DNA from: Edolisoma coerulescens
Taxonomy: Eukaryota > Chordata > Aves > Passeriformes > Campephagidae
Assembly: GCA_013397115.1 (NCBI GenBank)
Contig: VWZW01001241.1
Coordinates: 212,328 to 276,327 of the forward strand
DNA: 64,000 nucleotides
Direction of reading: 5' to 3'
Position numbers and translations under genes: made by a program. Below are positions 62,001 to 64,000 of this stretch, one piece after another (the first letter of the stretch is position 1; every line of letters begins with the position of its first letter). The notes under the pieces were generated by a model that made no database searches, was not told where the DNA came from, and saw only the letters and a list, made by a program, of their open reading frames with translations.

Positions 62001-63065
62001 TCAGTAAACTTCCCAAAGGACGTTAGGGAAGAGGAAAGGCGTTGACCCTAGTACTCCAGCCAATTTCAAAATTCACTGTTTATATTCTACCTCCACTAAT
62101 TTCCCCTGAAGTTACTGGATATTCTCTCCTGTTTCCTTTTCTAACTCTTGTGTAATGCTGCTATCTGTAGGTAAGCAGCTGCGGCATCTGACAACTGGAT
62201 GAGAATACCTCTGTATGTGATAGTACCTCAATACATGCAGTGTACTGGAAACATTCTGGGAGACAAGCTCTGCAAAATAGAAACATGCTGTATACTAAAT
62301 TAAACACTAGCCATTATTTTGCTCCAAAGTGCTTAGGCTGCATGCAAAAAAAAAGGTTTCCTGTAGCAACTTAAGATACTTGGCAGACAGAGCTTGACAT
62401 TCCACTAGGAAATTACTCAATGGGATGTAACTATTGAATATATAACTCAAAAACCGCTGATTGTGACAGCCTCTGACTCAGAACCTTTCCTGTTAGTCTC
62501 CTGAAGAGTTAAATCACGGCATTTACTGAAGGGTCCTGCTGTTGTGAAAATATTCAAGCATTTTACCAAGATATAACATATCTGGAATAAAAATACCCCA
62601 AAATTTAGCAAAATGTGGTCTAGCATTTTGTCAGCAATTTCCTTGGAAAGACCAGAAATTATACAGCACATTGAGAAATCCTTAAAATATAACTGGTATG
62701 GTTCAAATAATATCAGGAAAAGGAATTGCAGCACTGCACTTCCACATGCTGTAAAATCTACTAGCTCTTTTAAAAGTGAAATCCTACAGACATTTGTTTC
62801 ATGATTCCTCATTTTTTAATGCCACTGAAATAAAGTTATAAAAGTAGAAGAGCCCCAAAAAAGACATTTGCCCATTATTAACTCTTACCTCGTTTCTGTA
62901 ATATTTCTTGCAGATCTGGCTTGCCTGCTGTGTCTGTTACAGCCTCTCCATCATTTTCCTTATCTGTATTATCTTCTGGTTTGGTAGATCCAGCCGACAG
63001 AGTTTGGAGCTTGGTCCCCAAATCCTGCACTTCTGATTTCAGGAAAGCAGCTGGTCCATCAATGC
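52890..63065 (-). CDS. TULP3: TULP3, tubby-like protein 3 (N-terminus off the right edge)
   Basis: This adaptor binds the IFT-A complex through an N-terminal helix and PI(4,5)P2 through its C-terminal tubby domain. It carries receptors such as GPR161 into primary cilia and restrains Hedgehog signalling (family knowledge). Eight exons join in frame on the minus strand: 63065-62889, 60869-60739, 58932-58735, 58223-58111, 57720-57606, 55713-55615, 53727-53556 and 53023-52890, with a TGA stop at 52892-52890. They give about 378 residues. Human TULP3 has 442, and its first ~85 residues with the IFT-A-binding helix would be off the right edge. The tubby domain runs from ISVKCRITRDKKGMDRG to FDSKLVCE. 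The GIDGPAA start of the first visible exon, the linker with NFDEE and the position upstream of TEAD4 favour TULP3 over TUB or TULP1. Confidence 0.94.
53024..53555 (-). other. TULP3: TULP3 intron (532 bp)
   Basis: Intron before the last coding exon. It contains an imperfect (CAAA)n tract near 53,078-53,118 and no other recognised feature. Confidence 0.9.
53556..53727 (-). CDS. TULP3: TULP3 exon, tubby domain
   Basis: A 172-base exon between acceptor GAACAG and donor GTAAGA. It encodes EHEGLLSKWQNKNLENLIEL, HNKAPVWNDDTQSYVLNFHG and RVTQASVKNFQIVHDND, ending one base into a proline codon. The NFHGRVTQASVKNFQIVH block is close to invariant in tubby proteins. Confidence 0.97.
53728..55614 (-). 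other. TULP3: TULP3 intron (1.9 kb)
   Basis: AT-rich intron. I see no gene or repeat family in it. Confidence 0.9.
55615..55713 (-). CDS. TULP3: TULP3 exon, tubby domain core strand
   Basis: A 99-base, phase 0-0 exon of 33 codons between acceptor TTTCAG and donor GTGAGT. It encodes ETNILGFKGPRKMSVIIPGM then NMNHKRIPIRPRN. GFKGPRKMSVIIPGM is a tubby family hallmark. Its exact phase match with the exons on both sides confirms the model. Confidence 0.95.
55714..57605 (-). other. TULP3: TULP3 intron (1.9 kb)
   Basis: Intron with a T12 run near 57,408. No gene or repeat family is recognised. Confidence 0.9.
57606..57720 (-). CDS. TULP3: TULP3 exon, tubby domain
   Basis: A 115-base exon between acceptor CATTAG and donor GTAAGT. 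It completes the arginine and encodes SNLMGTKFTVYDHGVNPVKA, then QSLAEKAHTRQELAAICY. The middle part (HGVNPVKAQSLAEK) is diverged from human RGICPMKGRGLVGA, which lies in a surface loop. The flanks are strongly conserved. Confidence 0.94.
57721..58110 (-). other. TULP3: TULP3 intron (390 bp)
   Basis: Short intron within the tubby domain. Nothing is recognised. Confidence 0.9.
58111..58223 (-). CDS. TULP3: TULP3 exon, phosphoinositide-binding basic segment
   Basis: A 113-base exon between acceptor TTCCAG and donor GTGAGA. It encodes TFLLAGRKRKKSKTSNYLIS, then VDPTDLSRKGESFIGKL and part of an arginine codon. The GRKRKKSKTSNYLIS segment includes the lysine and arginine that bind PI(4,5)P2 in tubby (K330/R332 in TUB). 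Confidence 0.96.
58224..58734 (-). other. TULP3: TULP3 intron (511 bp)
   Basis: Short intron within the tubby domain, pyrimidine-rich on plus around 58,445-58,495. Nothing else is recognised. Confidence 0.9.
58735..58932 (-). CDS. TULP3: TULP3 exon, start of the tubby domain
   Basis: A 198-base, phase 0-0 exon of 66 codons between acceptor CCACAG and donor GTACTG. After a linker (ETGASCSPSPPADAQ) it encodes LEDFALRPAPRGISVKCRIT, then RDKKGMDRGLFPTYYMHLER. This is the first strands and GLFPTYY signature of the tubby fold. Confidence 0.95.
58933..60738 (-). other. TULP3: TULP3 intron (1.8 kb)
   Basis: Intron containing the TATG/CA microsatellite at 59,991-60,060. Nothing else is recognised. 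Confidence 0.9.
59991..60060 (+). repeat. Compound alternating purine-pyrimidine microsatellite
   Basis: Mixed atgcatgt, gtatatatgt, acgtatgtatatatgcatgt and finally (CA)n with interruptions. It is almost entirely alternating purine and pyrimidine for about 50 bases. Confidence 0.85.
60739..60869 (-). CDS. TULP3: TULP3 exon, acidic/serine-rich linker
   Basis: A 131-base exon between acceptor TGGCAG and donor GTAAGTG. It encodes ISGSLNFDEEDTEEEEASKR, then a Ser/Pro stretch with ERPSSASSEKSFA. Human TULP3 has ESVNFDEETDG and ERPNSASSQNS at the same place. The DEEDTEEEE run is more acidic than in human. Confidence 0.88.
60870..62888 (-). other. TULP3: TULP3 intron (2.0 kb)
   Basis: Intron between linker exons, carrying the CR1 tail at 61,583-61,798. 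The 62,447-62,812 minus-strand ORF has no recognisable relatives. Confidence 0.88.
61583..61798 (+). mobile_element. CR1 LINE 3' end
   Basis: Clear CR1 3' terminal text: attaggaagaagttcttcac, agctgcccagggaggtgatg, ccctggaggtgtttaaggaa, aggtcttttccaacta and attctgtgattctgagatt. It is relatively intact and 5'-truncated, in antisense to TULP3. This is one of the best signs that the host is a bird or other sauropsid. Confidence 0.9.
62889..63065 (-). CDS. TULP3: TULP3 exon, N-terminal linker (first exon visible)
   Basis: A 177-base exon between acceptor CTGCAG and donor GTAAGAG. It encodes the end of a split glycine codon, then IDGPAAFLKSEVQDLGTKLQ, a Thr/Asp-rich stretch, and GKPDLQEILQKR, and ends in phase 1. 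It aligns with human GIDGPAAVLKPDE and SKPGLQERLQKH. The region is disordered and weakly conserved, so the match rests on its two ends. Confidence 0.88.
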
Positions 63066-64000
63066 CTGCAGGCCAAAATGAAACAGAATTCTAAAATCTA
63101 TTTTTTATGGCCAAAGATGCATCCCAGGATGGTGGCTTTTTTCATTTTCCCTTCCTCTACCATCTCTTTAAAGTACTGAAATACACTTGTTCAGTTTTTG
63201 TCAGAAGGCTTGGGAGGAGTCAGGTCTGACTCTGGTACAAACTGCCTATTACTTTGAACATATCAGTTATCAGTTTCTCCCTATTTAAATGTAGTGATTG
63301 TATCTACCTTTTTACAAGGGCTTAAGCAATTAAAACAAGTTGTATTTGTCATGCACATTGATAGTTTTCAATTTATTTACAGACATCTTCCTTATTTTCT
63401 TTTCCTTCGTGTTCTTTGTTGGCTACTGTGCCAGTGAGTACTCTACAGTGAACATCATAAATCAATTTGATAAAAGTATCTACAGCCAGACAGAAAAAAC
63501 CCTCTATCTTTTTGTTAGAATGAAATTTCCATGTTTAAACCATACAACACAGCTGTGCACCACACTTCCTAATTGGCGAAGGCATCTTAATGTCAGGGTC
63601 TGGCACAACACTTTAATATGTAGCACACAATATGCAAGTGTAGCTCCAGCTTGAGATTTCTTGTTTTCCCACTGTTTTCCTTCTTAAAACTTTACTGCTT
63701 TATCTAGGCATTGTATTTCTGACATGTTTACTGCTGTTACCACTTATTAACAGGATTTGTTTGCACTGAGGAAGCCTCAGAACTATGAAAGGTAGTGAGT
63801 GAGCAGTTAAGCTTTCATTTGAGTCTTACTGAAGACTCTTACCTTACAAGTTATACCAATCTTATCTTTCATTCTCTTCCTGACTTGAAAGTGTCTTTTA
63901 ACAGAAGGTTTCTTACACCTGATTTTAAACACATAAATGGTACCATAAACATCACCACTTTCCTTCCCATCCTATGATCCTGAAAGGCATCTGGTGAACA
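63066..64000 (-). other. TULP3: TULP3 intron, right edge
   Basis: Sequence upstream of the first visible TULP3 exon. I found no match to the earlier exons (human ...TPHSNVILHG), so they lie beyond 64,000. The 104-codon plus-strand ORF at 63,340-63,654 is not recognised. Confidence 0.8.

Noticed and set aside
52890..63065. Assignment of the tubby-domain gene to TUB or TULP1
   Set aside because: The N-terminal part starting GIDGPAA and the linker with NFDEE match TULP3, and the position next to TEAD4 fits TULP3 synteny.

Overview
The window looks like a piece of a bird genome, or at least a sauropsid one. It is AT-rich and intron-dominated. Its interspersed repeats are mostly CR1 LINE fragments, two of which end in the typical 'tgtgattct' type 3' tail, with a few decayed MIR-like SINE remnants. 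The only protein-coding content I can support is two conserved vertebrate genes, both on the minus strand and read from right to left. No bacterial-type operon, CRISPR array, phage or other compact system is present, and I found no undescribed gene system.

Layout from left to right: positions 1-48,109 are TEAD4, a TEA-domain transcription factor and Hippo-pathway effector. Nine coding exons lie between 1,102 and 33,849. All junctions are GT-AG and the reading phases are compatible, giving 345 codons. The last two exons expected from the human gene lie off the left edge. Coding starts at a UUG codon at 33,820, as in human TEAD4. A 14 kb intron separates this exon from a CpG island (about 47,440-48,720) that holds the probable non-coding first exon (splice donor at 48,109) and a 117-base assembly gap.

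Positions 48.7-50.8 kb are short intergenic DNA. Positions 50.8-64 kb are the 3' part of TULP3, a tubby-like protein and ciliary trafficking adaptor. Eight coding exons lie between 52,890 and 63,065, followed by a probable 2 kb 3' UTR that ends near a polyadenylation signal at 50,845. The N-terminal exons of TULP3 lie off the right edge.

TULP3 followed by TEAD4 in tandem is the same order and relative orientation as on human chromosome 12p13, which supports both assignments. The two genes have no shared pathway visible here. TEAD4 binds MCAT (GGAATG) sites with YAP/TAZ. TULP3 links the IFT-A complex to phosphoinositide membranes at the primary cilium. Everything else is intron or intergenic sequence with simple repeats, old retroelement fragments and chance ORFs.
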